The notes under the pieces were generated by a model. That model had not been told where the DNA came from and searched no databases. It saw nothing but the letters and a program-made list of their open reading frames with translations. From Nostoc sp. 'Peltigera membranacea cyanobiont' 210A (lineage in GTDB: Bacteria; Cyanobacteriota; Cyanobacteriia; Cyanobacteriales; Nostocaceae), in NCBI RefSeq assembly GCF_002246015.1, contig NZ_NOLJ01000019.1, forward strand, positions 1 to 60,409: a stretch of 60,409 nucleotides of DNA, in the 5' to 3' direction. Positions 32,601 through 42,500 of this stretch are shown here, piece after piece (position 1 is the first letter of the stretch; each line of letters begins with the position of its first letter). The translations under genes and the position numbers were made by a program.

Positions 32601-33220
32601 ACTCTTTCGTACCCCAAAATAGTTATTTTCTCACTGAAGCTATTCAGGTCTAATTCCATCCCTTTTTTCAGGGTAAGACAGAATTGCCCAAAAGCTTCTG
32701 GTGGTGGTAAATGAGGTTGCAGCGCCCCTTGAGTAGCCACAATTGCTAAAGGTCGCTTCGCTCCGGGATTGGGGATTGGGAATTGGGGATTGGGAACAGA
32801 CAAGGGAGTAACTTTTTCAATAATTCCCTCTTGTCCTCCTTGTCCCCCCAGTCCCCAGTCCCCAGTCCCCACTCCCCTATCCCTCATGCCCAAATCTGCC
32901 AAAACCTGCATTTGCCCCCAACTCATTTCAGTTTCCGGGTCAAAAGGTTCGTAGGGAGAAGCCTCGGAGGTGGGGTAAAAATGTACTGTTTGCCATCCCA
33001 TTGCCTCCAGTTGTGCGTAAACGCGTCCAGCTTCTTCCAGAGTGGCGCAAACCACAAACAAATCCTTGCCCTGAGACTGCGCTAATGCCGAAGCCACTAG
33101 AGTCTTGGGCAGCCTGGGAATGCCATTTAACCGCAATTCTTGTTGTCGATTCAGCTTAGAAATAAATTCAGTAGTGAGCGGCGATCGGCCTAAGGCACGC
33201 ACAATAGAAGAAAATGACAT
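29615..33220 (-). CDS. mfd: Transcription-repair coupling factor Mfd, with two in-frame repeat insertions
   Basis: DNA translocase that removes stalled RNA polymerase and recruits UvrA. 1201 aa: UvrB-like N-terminal module (about 1-480), RNAP-interaction domain KLRPGDYVVHRNHGVGKFVK (about 525-590), RecG-like translocase with Walker A CGDVGFGKTEVA (about 680) and DEEQRFG (about 782). Motifs III-VI include LSATPIPRTLYMS and QLRGRVGRAG, followed by the D7 TRCF domain (from about 1040). Two segments are not Mfd-like. Residues about 112-153 (RGVGTGDWGLGGQGGQEGII...) and about 281-302 (SAQFRVLSAELNSDSAHSTN) translate dispersed repeats. Both fall in the N-terminal module outside known motifs, and the frame stays open. 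Confidence 0.96.
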   Translation of the reverse strand: MSFSSIVRALGRSPLTTEFISKLNRQQELRLNGIPRLPKTLVASALAQSQGKDLFVVCATLEEAGRVYAQLEAMGWQTVHFYPTSEASPYEPFDPETEMSWGQMQVLADLGMRDRGVGTGDWGLGGQGGQEGIIEKVTPLSVPNPQFPIPNPGAKRPLAIVATQGALQPHLPPPEAFGQFCLTLKKGMELDLNSFSEKITILGYERVPLVEMEGQWSRRGDIVDVFPVSSEFPVRLEWFGDEIEQMREFDPATQRSALDKVDQIILTPTSFTPVVMAALKNSAQFRVLSAELNSDSAHSTNNSSLIEGSRRFLGLAFEQPASLLNYLAENTLIAIDEPEQCHAHSDRWVENAEEQWGMAHGEESTPLTLPKIHRSFDDCLVDVAKFKTLYLSELSEENSGINLASRPVPATPHQFARLAETLRQERDRNFSIWLLSAQPSRSVSLLQEHDCPAQFIPNPRDYQAIDKLQINHIPIALKYSGLAELEGFILPTYRLVIVTDREFFGQHSLATPGYIRKRHKATSKQVDPNKLRPGDYVVHRNHGVGKFVKLESLTINNETRDYLVVQYADGLLRVAADQVGALSRFRAAGDKAPELNRMTGKAWENTKNKVRKAIKKLAVDLLKLYAARSQQQGFSFPGDMPWQEELEDSFPYQPTTDQLKAVQDVKRDMESDRPMDRLVCGDVGFGKTEVAIRAVFKAVTAGKQVALLAPTTILTQQHYHTLKERFAPYPVNVGLLNRFRSAEERREIQKRLATGELDVVVGTHQLLGKGVMFRDLGLLVVDEEQRFGVNQKEKIKSLKTQVDVLTLSATPIPRTLYMSLSGIREMSLITTPPPTRRPIKTHLSPINSESIRTAIRQELDRGGQVFYVVPRVDGIEETTANLREVIPGARFAIAHGQMDESELESTMLTFSNGDADILVCTTIIESGLDIPRVNTILIEDAHRFGLAQLYQLRGRVGRAGIQAHAWLFYPKQRALSDAARQRLRAIQEFTQLGSGYQLAMRDMEIRGVGNLLGAEQSGQMDAIGFDLYMEMLEEAIREIRGQEIPKVEDTQIDLNLTAFIPADYITDLDQKMSAYRAVATAKSKSELKLIAAEWSDRYGSLPVPANQLLRVMELKQLAKKLGFSRIKPEQKQHVVLETPMEEPAWNLLAANLPDNLKTRFVFSPGKVTVRGLGVFKADQQLQNLIDAFGRMQGAIPEAAVI
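32318..32372. repeat. AGTGCTGAGT-type palindromic repeat inside mfd
   Basis: TTAGTGCTGTGTGCTGAGTC and, after a short loop, AACTCAGCACTTAGCACTCG form an imperfect hairpin. They share the AGTGCTGAGT unit with the intergenic hairpin at 5693-5760. Here it is translated in frame as part of mfd (about residues 283-301). Confidence 0.7.
32764..32886. repeat. GGGGATTGGG / CCCCAGTCCC repeat element inside mfd
   Basis: Same element as 15747-15889: GGGATTGGGAACAGACAAGG, GAGTAACTTTTTCAATAATT, CCCTCTTGTCCTCCTTGTCC, CCCCAGTCCCCAGTCCCC. Translated leftward in frame as the Gly/Trp/Pro-rich stretch of Mfd (about residues 112-153). A partial third copy lies at 34792-34850. Confidence 0.8.
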
Positions 33221-33460
33221 AAGTACTACTAGCGATGGGAGTCTTTGTGGGTCAGCAAATCTTAAGGCAGTTTATGTCAACTATTTTAAAAGTGTTAACA
33301 GCTTTCTTATTCCTTCAGTGGAAGAATAATCCACAGTGACTAATAAACTTAAGAACTATAACTACTACTTTGTATATAGTCAAAGTATTTATCGAAGCAC
33401 CTTTAATACTAGATACTAGGGATTGAGCTACGTTCGCTCTGATAAGCGGCAATTTTAAAC

Positions 33461-34789
33461 ATGTCCTCCATCACTTTTGAAATTTTAATCATTTTGGTGC
33501 TAATTATTGCCAATGGCGTGTTTTCTATGTCTGAGATGGCGATTGTCTCGGCCCGGAAAGTAAGGTTACAACAGCTTGCCAATCAAGGAGATGCCAAGGC
33601 AATGGCAGCATTGAAATTAGCGGAGTCTCCAAATCATTTCCTGTCAACTGTTCAAGTGGGTATTTCCCTGATCGGTATCCTAACTGGTGCTTTTGGAGGA
33701 GCAACAATTGCCAACCGACTGGCAGTCTATGTAAAACTTGTACCTTTGTTAGCACCTTATAGTGAACCGATATCTTTTGGAGTAGTGGTTTTGATCATTA
33801 CCTATTTGTCACTGATTGTTGGCGAATTAGTACCAAAGCGTCTGGCATTAAACAACCCAGAAAAAATTGCATCGACTGTAGCTATTCCAATGCGCGCCTT
33901 ATCGGCGATCGCTTCGCCAATGGTATATCTTTTAAGTGCTTCGACAGATTTGATCTTACGAGTGCTGGGAATTACAGCTTCTACCGAGCCGCAAGTCACC
34001 GAAGAAGAAATTAAAATCTTAATTGAGCAAGGTACTGAGGCGGGAACCTTTGAGGAAGCTGAACAGGATATGGTAGAGCGAGTCTTTCGTTTAGGCGATC
34101 GCCCCGTTAGCTACTTAATGACACCCCGCCCCGATATTGTCTGGCTAGACTTAGACGACTCTGCCGAAGAAAATCGCCAAAAAATGGTTGATAGTGCTTA
34201 TTCTCGGTATCCAGTTTGTCAGGCGGGACTTGACAACGTGCTGGGTGTAATCCCTGTCACCGACTTATTAGCCAGGAGTTTCCGAGGAGAACCACTAGAC
34301 TTGACAGTGGGATTGCGACAGCCTGTATTTGTGCCAGAAAGCACCCGTGGTTTGAAAGTTTTGGAATTGTTCAAGCAAACCATTACTCACATGGCGCTAG
34401 TAGTGGATGAATACGGGGTGATTCAAGGATTAGTCACTCTCAACGACATCATGAGTGAAATCGTGGGTGATGTTCCTTCAACAGATGGGCAGGATCAACC
34501 CCAAGCTGTGCAACGCGAAGATGGTTCCTGGCTTTTGGATGGGATGTTACCTGTAGAGGAGTTTTTGGAACTTTTTGGTATGGAAGAGTGGGAATCCGAG
34601 GAACGGGGCAGTTATCAAACTTTAGGCGGTTTTGTGATTACCCATCTAGGTCGTATTCCTGCCGCAGCAGATCATTTTGAATGGCAAAGTATGCGAATTG
34701 AAGTAATGGATATGGATGGTAATCGCGTTGATAAGGTGCTAGTCGTACCGAAGGCAGTTAAATCAGCAGATACGAAAAAATCTGACTAG
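33461..34789 (+). CDS. CNNM/CorC-HlyC family membrane protein (DUF21-CBS-CorC)
   Basis: 442 aa. Signal-like first helix and a DUF21/CNNM transmembrane domain (about 1-190: ILIILVLIIANGVFSMSEMA, VGISLIGILTGAFGGATIAN, VVVLIITYLSLIVGELVPKR, typical for the family). Then tandem CBS domains (about 210-340: VSYLMTPRPDIVWLDLDDSA, HMALVVDEYGVIQGLVTLND) and a C-terminal CorC_HlyC domain (DGSWLLDGMLPVEEFLELFG). The family is linked to Mg2+/Co2+ efflux or divalent-cation homeostasis; older 'hemolysin' names are misleading. Inner-membrane. Monocistronic. Confidence 0.92.
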   Translation: MSSITFEILIILVLIIANGVFSMSEMAIVSARKVRLQQLANQGDAKAMAALKLAESPNHFLSTVQVGISLIGILTGAFGGATIANRLAVYVKLVPLLAPYSEPISFGVVVLIITYLSLIVGELVPKRLALNNPEKIASTVAIPMRALSAIASPMVYLLSASTDLILRVLGITASTEPQVTEEEIKILIEQGTEAGTFEEAEQDMVERVFRLGDRPVSYLMTPRPDIVWLDLDDSAEENRQKMVDSAYSRYPVCQAGLDNVLGVIPVTDLLARSFRGEPLDLTVGLRQPVFVPESTRGLKVLELFKQTITHMALVVDEYGVIQGLVTLNDIMSEIVGDVPSTDGQDQPQAVQREDGSWLLDGMLPVEEFLELFGMEEWESEERGSYQTLGGFVITHLGRIPAAADHFEWQSMRIEVMDMDGNRVDKVLVVPKAVKSADTKKSD

Positions 34790-34791
34790 CA

Positions 34792-34850
34792 AAAGGAGGC
34801 AAAGGAGGAATTATTCAAAAAGTCACTCCCTTGTCTCTTCCCAATCCCTT
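34792..34850. repeat. Partial copy (reverse orientation) of the GGGATTGGG...CTTTTT...CCTTGTCC element
   Basis: Reverse complement reads AAGGGATTGGGAAGAGACAA, GGGAGTGACTTTTTGAATAA, TTCCTCCTTTGCCTCC. It shares its core with the copies at 15747-15889 and 32764-32886. It starts 2 bp after the stop of the CNNM gene. Confidence 0.7.
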
Positions 34851-34851
34851 T

Positions 34852-35093
34852 AAGGGACTTCCAGCAAATAATACCAATTGGAAAAAAGAATGCGACAAAT
34901 AGACCATTTGTAGAGACGCGATTCATCGCGTCTTTACCCAACGATGTGTTGCAATCATTAATTGAATTGGTATAAATTATCCCAATAAATAAACGAACAA
35001 ACCAACCACAGAGGCACAGAGAACACAGAGAGAGAAGAAATAGAGAGGGTTTTTGCGTTAGTTTTGGGATATTTTTTATTTGGAAGTCCCTAA
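34852..35093. mobile_element. MITE-like element with TTAGGGACTTCCA-type ends, containing a nested MITE
   Basis: TTAAGGGACTTCCAGCAAAT at the left (about 34850) is inverted at the right end. Read inward, the right end gives CTTAGGGACTTCCAAATAAA. The interior contains the separate ATACCAATT element (34871-34973) and a CACAGAGGCACAGAGAACAC short repeat. The right end overlaps the aldo/keto reductase 3' end and supplies its stop codon. Confidence 0.65.
34871..34973. mobile_element. Nested MITE-like element with ATACCAATT ends
   Basis: ATACCAATT (34871) and AATTGGTAT (ending 34973) are perfect inverted ends. The similarity extends imperfectly inward (GGAAAAAAGAATGCGACA versus CAATTAATGATTGCAACA). 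The centre carries the palindrome GTAGAGACGCGATTCATCGC/GTCTTTAC. About 103 bp. Confidence 0.7.
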
Positions 35094-36271
35094 GTGCGAG
35101 ATAGACGTTTGACCTCTTCACCCGCTAACATCTGATGAGCTTGTTCCAAAAGTTGGGGGATTTTATCGGCATGGGGATTCCGGGTAAGACATTGCCGCAA
35201 GTTTAATTCATCTAGCCGATCGGCTTTGTTGCCGGGGAACCAGTGACCACCATTGCCAAGCAGGTTGTAGCGCATTTTAGCGTAGTCTACTAAATCGTAG
35301 GCGATCGCTAAATTTCGCAGCCACAAAATTACCCGAATATTTACCTCACCAGGGGTTTCGTCAAAGGTTGGTAGATTTGTTTCCCAGGATTTTACCCAAT
35401 CTTCTCCCAAAGTCGCGATCGCTTCTGATTCCAACCTTGCTAAAATTGGCGGCAAAATTTCTGATGCCCGATCTATTAATTCTAAAGTCTTCAGATGCTC
35501 GTCAAAATCTTGTGGTTTTGCTGCTCCTAAGCTCAGGGTATGTACCTCTTGATGACTCAAACAAAACAAATCATTAAACATCATTGGACTCAATGGGGCG
35601 CAAAGATTTACTAATTTTTCTGGCGGTTCATACAACAAACCTCCTTTATTAGATGGGCTAATAATAAACACCCCCATATCGTGGCGTTTAGCTGCTTCAA
35701 TTGCCGCCCAATTCCATTGATTAATGTAGTACCAGTGCAGGTTCACGTAATCAAATTGATTAGTATTAATTGTCTGCACAATCATATTTGTCGAGCCGTG
35801 TGTGGAAAAGCCAATAAATCTAACTTTTCCCTCTGCTCGCAACTGCTGCGCTACTTCCAAACAGCCGCCGGGACGGATGCTTTCATCTAAGGACTCAGGA
35901 TGATTGATGCCATGCAACCCTAAAAGGTCAACATAATCTAGTTGGAGATTTTTCAAGGATTGTTCAAACGTCTCCCGAAATTCTTTTGCATCTGCCTTTG
36001 GACTGATTTTAGTCTGAACAATCAACTTTTCGCGGGGAAACTTGGGCAATATTCTCCCCAATTGCATTTCAGAAGTGCCATAACCACGGGCAGTTTCAAT
36101 ATGATTAATCCCAACTTCGACTGCCCTTCTAATAGTCGCTTCCAGATTTGCCTGGTTATCAGCAGGAATTTCATGATTGGGAACATCCTCCCATTTGAAC
36201 TGATATCTCATGCCACCGCAGGAAAACACTGGCATCTCTAATTCTGTGCGTCCAAATCTTCTATATAGCAT
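35090..36271 (-). CDS. Aldo/keto reductase family protein
   Basis: 393 aa, cytosolic NADPH-dependent oxidoreductase of the COG1453-type branch. MLYRRFGRTELEMPVFSCGG, VGINHIETARGYGTSEMQLG, LIVQTKISPKADAKEFRETF, LDYVDLLGLHGINHPESLDE, VRFIGFSTHGSTNMI. Of the catalytic tetrad, Tyr (RGYG), Lys (QTK) and His (GLHG) are visible, but the usual Asp of the DTAxxYG motif is Glu (IETARGYG). The C-terminal helical extension lacks the CxxC clusters of 4Fe-4S members. The last codons RLSRT end with a TAG contributed by the MITE end, so the native C-terminus may have been different. Confidence 0.85.
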   Translation of the reverse strand: MLYRRFGRTELEMPVFSCGGMRYQFKWEDVPNHEIPADNQANLEATIRRAVEVGINHIETARGYGTSEMQLGRILPKFPREKLIVQTKISPKADAKEFRETFEQSLKNLQLDYVDLLGLHGINHPESLDESIRPGGCLEVAQQLRAEGKVRFIGFSTHGSTNMIVQTINTNQFDYVNLHWYYINQWNWAAIEAAKRHDMGVFIISPSNKGGLLYEPPEKLVNLCAPLSPMMFNDLFCLSHQEVHTLSLGAAKPQDFDEHLKTLELIDRASEILPPILARLESEAIATLGEDWVKSWETNLPTFDETPGEVNIRVILWLRNLAIAYDLVDYAKMRYNLLGNGGHWFPGNKADRLDELNLRQCLTRNPHADKIPQLLEQAHQMLAGEEVKRLSRT

Positions 36272-36552
36272 CAGTGGATTGTGGATTGCTTACCAACTTA
36301 AAATCTAAAAACGATAGTCATTCCAGCTTTCAGTGCCACAATCATTCCCTCTGTTCAATCTGTGACACTAGCAATATTCATCGCATTCTTAAATCGGTCA
36401 GGTCTTTTGGTTATTGGATTTTTACCAATATTCCAGTTCCACAGACTAATTATCTCATCGTAGTTACCACTTTCTCAAGTTTAGACCAAGAAATGGCAAA
36501 ACAACCCAGCAGTGCTGAGTTGTGCGAGGGTGAACTAGCAAAAAAGTTCAAA

Positions 36553-39500
36553 TTAATTTTTTGCAATCTGAGACTGCGCCTGAGTTAAGCAATTTCTCAA
36601 TTTTTCAGCTAACACTTGTACATGGGGTTCTTTAAGTATGTCAAGGTGAGATCCGGGAAGGTAATGAATATCTAATCCTCCAACTACTAGGTCGCCCCAG
36701 CCAAATTGAGGATCGTATTCTGTGCCTATAGCTTCGTCCCGATTTTTATCCTCTGTTCGTAAAAGAATAGCTCGACCAAGGTAAGGTGAAAAAATATAGT
36801 TACTCAGGGCTTGAGTGTTAGTATCTATAACCTTTAAATGCTTGTCAGTTTCAGGTACATGAAGTACGTCTTCCAAGTAACGGTTATATGTATTTTGCAG
36901 TTCTTGCTGACGCCAATAACTCCATCTCACAACCTTTTGCCAAACGTAGTTAGGCCCTTGTTGAACAATATTATTTAAATGCAAAAAAACTCGCTTGAGA
37001 AATGGCGCCTGCCAGCTATAACCTAGACGACAACTATCAAGCATAACTAAAATGCCAACTTGTTCGCCTTGCTTTTGGAGTTGCCGAGCCATCTCGAAGG
37101 CAATTGAACCCCCAAAAGAATAACCTCCGAGAAAATAAGGGCCATGAGGTTGAAGGGTCTGAATTTCTTGAATGTAGTGCGCTGCCATATCTTCAATGCG
37201 GGTATGAAGAGGGTGTTTTCCATCTAGTCCCCGTGGTTGTAATCCGTAAAATGGTTGTTCTGTCCCCAGATGCAATGCCAATTCACGGAAACATAAGACT
37301 TCTCCACCCAGCCCGTGAATACAGAAAAAAGGTGGCTTAGAACCGTTGGGTTGAATTTTTACTAGGGATGACCAGCTAGATTTTGATTGGTCTAAGGTTT
37401 TTACTAAAGCCGAGTTTGTTGTTAAATCTTCTTCTTGGCAGATTATTTTGGCTAGAGCCTCTACAGTCCCTGACTGGAAGAGAATGGCAAGTGGCAGGTT
37501 TTTACTAAATGTCTTTTCAATTTGCCAAAACAGTTTTACTGCTAGGATAGAATGTCCTCCTAGCTCGAAGAAGTTATCCCTAACACCAATGGGCTGGACA
37601 CCTAAAATTTGTTCCCAAATCTGGGTTAACTGGCTTTCCACTTCATTGCGGGGAGCAAGAAAGCTGGCTTCTGACTCTTGCCTCGATAAGTCTGGTGCAG
37701 GTAATGCACGACGGTCTACCTTGCCATTGGGGGTTAAGGGCATGGTGTCCAGCAAGACAAAAGCCGAAGGTACCATGTATTGTGGCAATTTTGTCGAGAG
37801 GAAGCCCCGGATATCAGTAATTACAATTACGGATTCTTGATTCGGTATAATATAAGCTACCAAACGTCGATCGCCAGGAACATCTTCACGAGCAATCACT
37901 ACAGTCTGGAGTACATCTGGGTGTTGGGCTAACACCGTTTCAATTTCCCCTGGCTCAATGCGTATTCCCCGGATCTTGACTTGATGATCTCGGCGACCGA
38001 GAATTTCTAGAGAGCCATCTGGACGATAGCATCCGCGATCGCCTGTATAATAAAGCCAATCCTGGCGATCGTTCCGAAAAGGATTCTTGACAAACCGAGA
38101 ACGGTTTTCTTGCTGGGCATTGATATAGCCCAAACTGCGGAATGGAGTTCGGATTACAATCTCGCCGGGTTCACCGATGCCGCATGGTTGGTCATTTGGT
38201 GTGAAAACCAGTGCTTGGGTTTGAGGGAGCGGCAATCCAACTGGCTGTACACCAGGGCTACACTCAACAGGTACTCGGTAATAACACTTTGCCAAGGTTG
38301 TCTCTGTCGGGCCGTAGAGATTAACTATTTCACCTGATTCGGGAAAAGCATCCCGCCAGCGAACTACAAGGGTTTCTTTCAGAGGTTCTCCAGCCAAGAA
38401 TAACCAGCGTAAGTTACGTAAAGATACTCCTGACGGCACATTCGCTAACCATAATTGCGCCAGCGAAGGAACTGTATGCAGTACAGAAATTTGCTCATTT
38501 TCCAAATAACGCAGAATTCTCGTCGGTTCTAAGTTATCCTCTTCTTCTGGCAAGCATAGGGTTGCACCACTAGTTAAAGGTAAGAAAATATCTCTAAGAA
38601 CGACATCAAAAGAAAGACCAGTTAATTGGGCAACGCGGTCTTGCTGATTAATTTCAAAGGTCTGTCGCTGCCAGTTCAGAAAATGCGCCAACCCTTTATG
38701 ACACCCCAGCACACCTTTCGGTACACCAGTAGTGCCGGAAGTAAAGAAAACATAAGCTGCATCGTCGGCAGTGATTTCAGGTAGATTTACTGCTTCAATA
38801 CTCTTTTGGGTATTTATGGCTTCTCCTGTGTCTGGGTTAACACAGATGCTAGTTAAAGACTCCCCTATCTTTTCGTCTTCTGGACGCTGACCATCAATAT
38901 ATAATATGTATTTAGCTTTAGCTTCCTGTAGCATCAGCCTCTGGCGTTGGCTGGGAAGTTTCGGATCGAGGGTGAGTAACACACCGCCACTCAAAAGTAC
39001 GCCCAGCATACTGGCAATTAGCCCAAAGCTGCGTGTCCCAAACACGGCTACGACATCTCCCCGCTCTACTCCGTGAGATAACAAAACCTGTGCTAAGGTT
39101 TGAGCGATTTTGCCCAATTCCCGATAATTCCAAGTGCGAAATCCTTGACGAAGTGATGAATGTTCTGGGGTACGATTTACCCAAGAGGTAAACATTGTTG
39201 TCGTCAATTCATACTGTGGTTCTGGCAAAACCGCCCTTGGCTCTGGCAGCAAAGGTCGTGCTTCTGGTGTCACCAAGGAATACAAACTAATCTGTCTCTC
39301 TGGAGCAGCAACAATTTGATTTAGCAAGTGATGGAATTGATGAAGCATTTCCATCATCCGTTCTGAAGTAAACAGATCCGTGTTGTAGACTAAATCAAGT
39401 TGGATTCCTTGATTTTGTTCTGTAACGTAAAGGGTTAAGTCAAACTTAGAAGCTGTTTCTAGGATAGAGACTGGTTCGATAGCCACTCCAGGTAGTTCCA

Positions 39501-42500
39501 GTTGGATGTCCCTTAAGTTGAGCATATTAAACCACACTTGAAATAGTGGGTTGCGACTGGTATCTCGCTCTGGTTGTAGTTCTTCTACCAGTTTCTCGAA
39601 GGGCATATCTTGATGGGCATAAGCATCTAATGCCATCTGGCGGACTCGATTTAGCACTGAACGAAAACTGGGGTTCTCGGCAAAATCAGTGCGTAAAACA
39701 ACGGTGTTAATAAAAAATCCAATTAACTCTTCAATCTCAGAACGGTTACGTCCGGCAATGGGAGAACCGATAAGAATGTCTTCTTGGCCAGTGTAGCGGT
39801 GCAGTATTGTCCCAAAGGCTGCCAGCAATATCATGAATAGAGTGACACCCTCCTGATGCGAGAGTTCTGTGAGTGATGCACTCAAAGTCTGCGGTAGCAT
39901 CAGAGATTGGGCTGCTCCTTGGTAAGTTTGCACTGGTGGCCGTGGTCGGTCGGTAGGCAATTCCAGTACAGTATTAGCACCTGCTAATTGGGTTTTCCAA
40001 TAGTTAATTTGCTTGGAAAGTACCTCACCTGATAGCCATTGGTGCTGCCACACAGCAAAATCCGCATACTGAATGGGCAATTTTGCCAAGGGAGAAGGCT
40101 TACTGTTCAAAAAGGCTTCATAAAGCGCTATTAGCTGCTGCCAGAGAATACCGATTGACCAGCCATCTGAGGCGATGTGGTGCATCATTAACAAGAGTAT
40201 ATGCTCCTGTTCGTCTACCTGGAGCAAAGTAGCTCGCAACATCAAGTCAGATTCTAAGTTGAAGGGGCGTTGCACCTCTTGATTGAGGAGAAATTCTACT
40301 CGATCTTTTGTTACCTTAATAATTTTGAGTTCTACTGACCGAGGTGTGCTAATTACTTGTATGGGGCTACCATCAGGTGATGTAATAAAGTTGGTTCGCA
40401 ATGCCTCATGATGGACAACGATCGCATCTAGTGACTGTTGCAATACACCCACATTTAACTTGCCCGTTAAGCGCTGTGCATTGGAGACGATATATGCTGC
40501 GCTGTTAGGTTCCAACTGCTCCAAAAACCAGACTCGCTGTTGGGCAAAGGATAAAGGCGCTGATTCCCGGTTGGCTATTTGGGGAATAGTCTGATTTTGG
40601 GGATCGTTTTCTGGAGTTTGGTTTTGGGCAATTGCTTGAGCTAAAGTAGCGATCGTGGGATTCTCAAATAAGAGTTGCAATGGTATTTCTATTTGAAAAG
40701 CTTGGCGAACTCTAGACATCACTTGAGTGGCCAGCAGTGAATGACCTCCCAATTCAAAAAAATTGTCGTGGATGCCTACTTGTTCCAGACACAAAACTTT
40801 CGCCCAAATGCCAGCTAAGACTTCTTCTGTCGAATTCTGAGGTAGAACAAAGTTAGTTGACAGCCTAATATCAGATGTATCCGGTGCAGGTAAGGCGCGG
40901 CGGTCTATTTTACCGTTGGGATTTAATGGTAGAGTGTCCAAAAATACAAAGAAACTAGGCACCATGTATTCAGGCAACCGAGTTTCTAAAAAGCGACGCA
41001 ATTCAGCCTGACTAGGAATTTGCTCTGGACTGGCAACAACAATATATGCCACGAGTCGCTTGTCCCCAGGCACATCCTCTCTGGCTATAACTAAAGTCTG
41101 TGTCAGTGCCGGATGTTGAGCTAGTATGGCTTCAATTTCTCCTAATTCAATTCGGAAGCCACGTATTTTAACTTGGTGGTCAATCCGCCCAAGGAACTCG
41201 ATATTACCATCGCTCAAATAACGTGCCAAGTCTCCAGTTTTGTAAAGGCGTGCCCCAGGTTCAGAGCTAAAAGGGTTAAAAATGAACTTATCTTTGGTCA
41301 ATTCTGGACGGTTAAGATAGCCTCGCGCTAGACCAATACCGCCAATGTGCAGTTCACCTGATTCACCAATAGGCACTGGCTGCAAATTTTCATCAAGGAT
41401 GTGAATCTCTGCATTGGTAATCGGACGACCAATGGGAGCCATAGCATAATTAGTACCGCGCTGGCAAGTCCAGAAAGTGGTATCAATTGAAGCTTCTGTT
41501 GGCCCATAACAATTATATAAAACATTGTCCAAATTCAGTTTGGCAAAGAAGCGTTCTATAAGTTCGCCAGGTAAAGCTTCACCGCCACAGGTAATGTGTC
41601 TGATGCGGCAATTCTCAATTCCCCTCTCTTCCAACAAGACACGCAGTATGGAAGGTACTAAAGCCAGAACAGTGATTTGCTGCTCAGTAATCACCTTCAC
41701 AAGGTAGGCTGTGTCTTGATGTCCATCAGGGCGAGCTATGAACAATTGCCCCCCAAAGCACAATGGCCAAAATATCTGCCACACTGAGGGGTCGAAGCTA
41801 AAAGAAATAGTTAGTAAAACTTTGTCTGCATGAGTTAATCCAAAAGTAGTTTGCTTCCAGTGGAGTTGATTGCAGATGCCACGGTGAGGGATCATTACAC
41901 CCTTGGGTTGTCCTGTAGAGCCAGATGTATAGATTACGTAAATGAGGTTATCAGCCGTCGTCTCATTTACAGGATTTTCTTGACTGTTTTGAATATTCTC
42001 TTGCCAGTTTGAGTCCAGACAAACCACTTGCGCCTGATGCAGTGGTAGGTTTTTGACCAATTTTTCTTGGGTTAACAATACTGGTGTCTGGGTGTCTTCC
42101 AAGATGAAAGCTAAACGTTCTGAGGGATATGCCGGATCTAAAGGCACATAAGCGCCTCCAGCTTTGAGAATGCCCAGTAGTCCTATAATCATCTCTAAGG
42201 AGCGCTCTAGGCATATACCTACAAGTACTTCTGGCCCAACGCCTAAAGTACGTAGGTGGTGTGCTAGTTGATTCGCCCGTTGGTTTAACTGCTGATAAGT
42301 AAGTTCTGTATTTTCATATACTACCGCAATTGCTTGGGGCGATCGCTCCACTTGCATCTCAAACATTTGATGAATGCACAGATCCTGATGATGAACTACT
42401 TGGGTGTCATTCAATTCTTGTAAAACTTGAGTGCCGATGATATTAGTTAAGGTATTTAAGGTAATATTTTGCTTATATTCTGATGTCTGACTATTTATCT

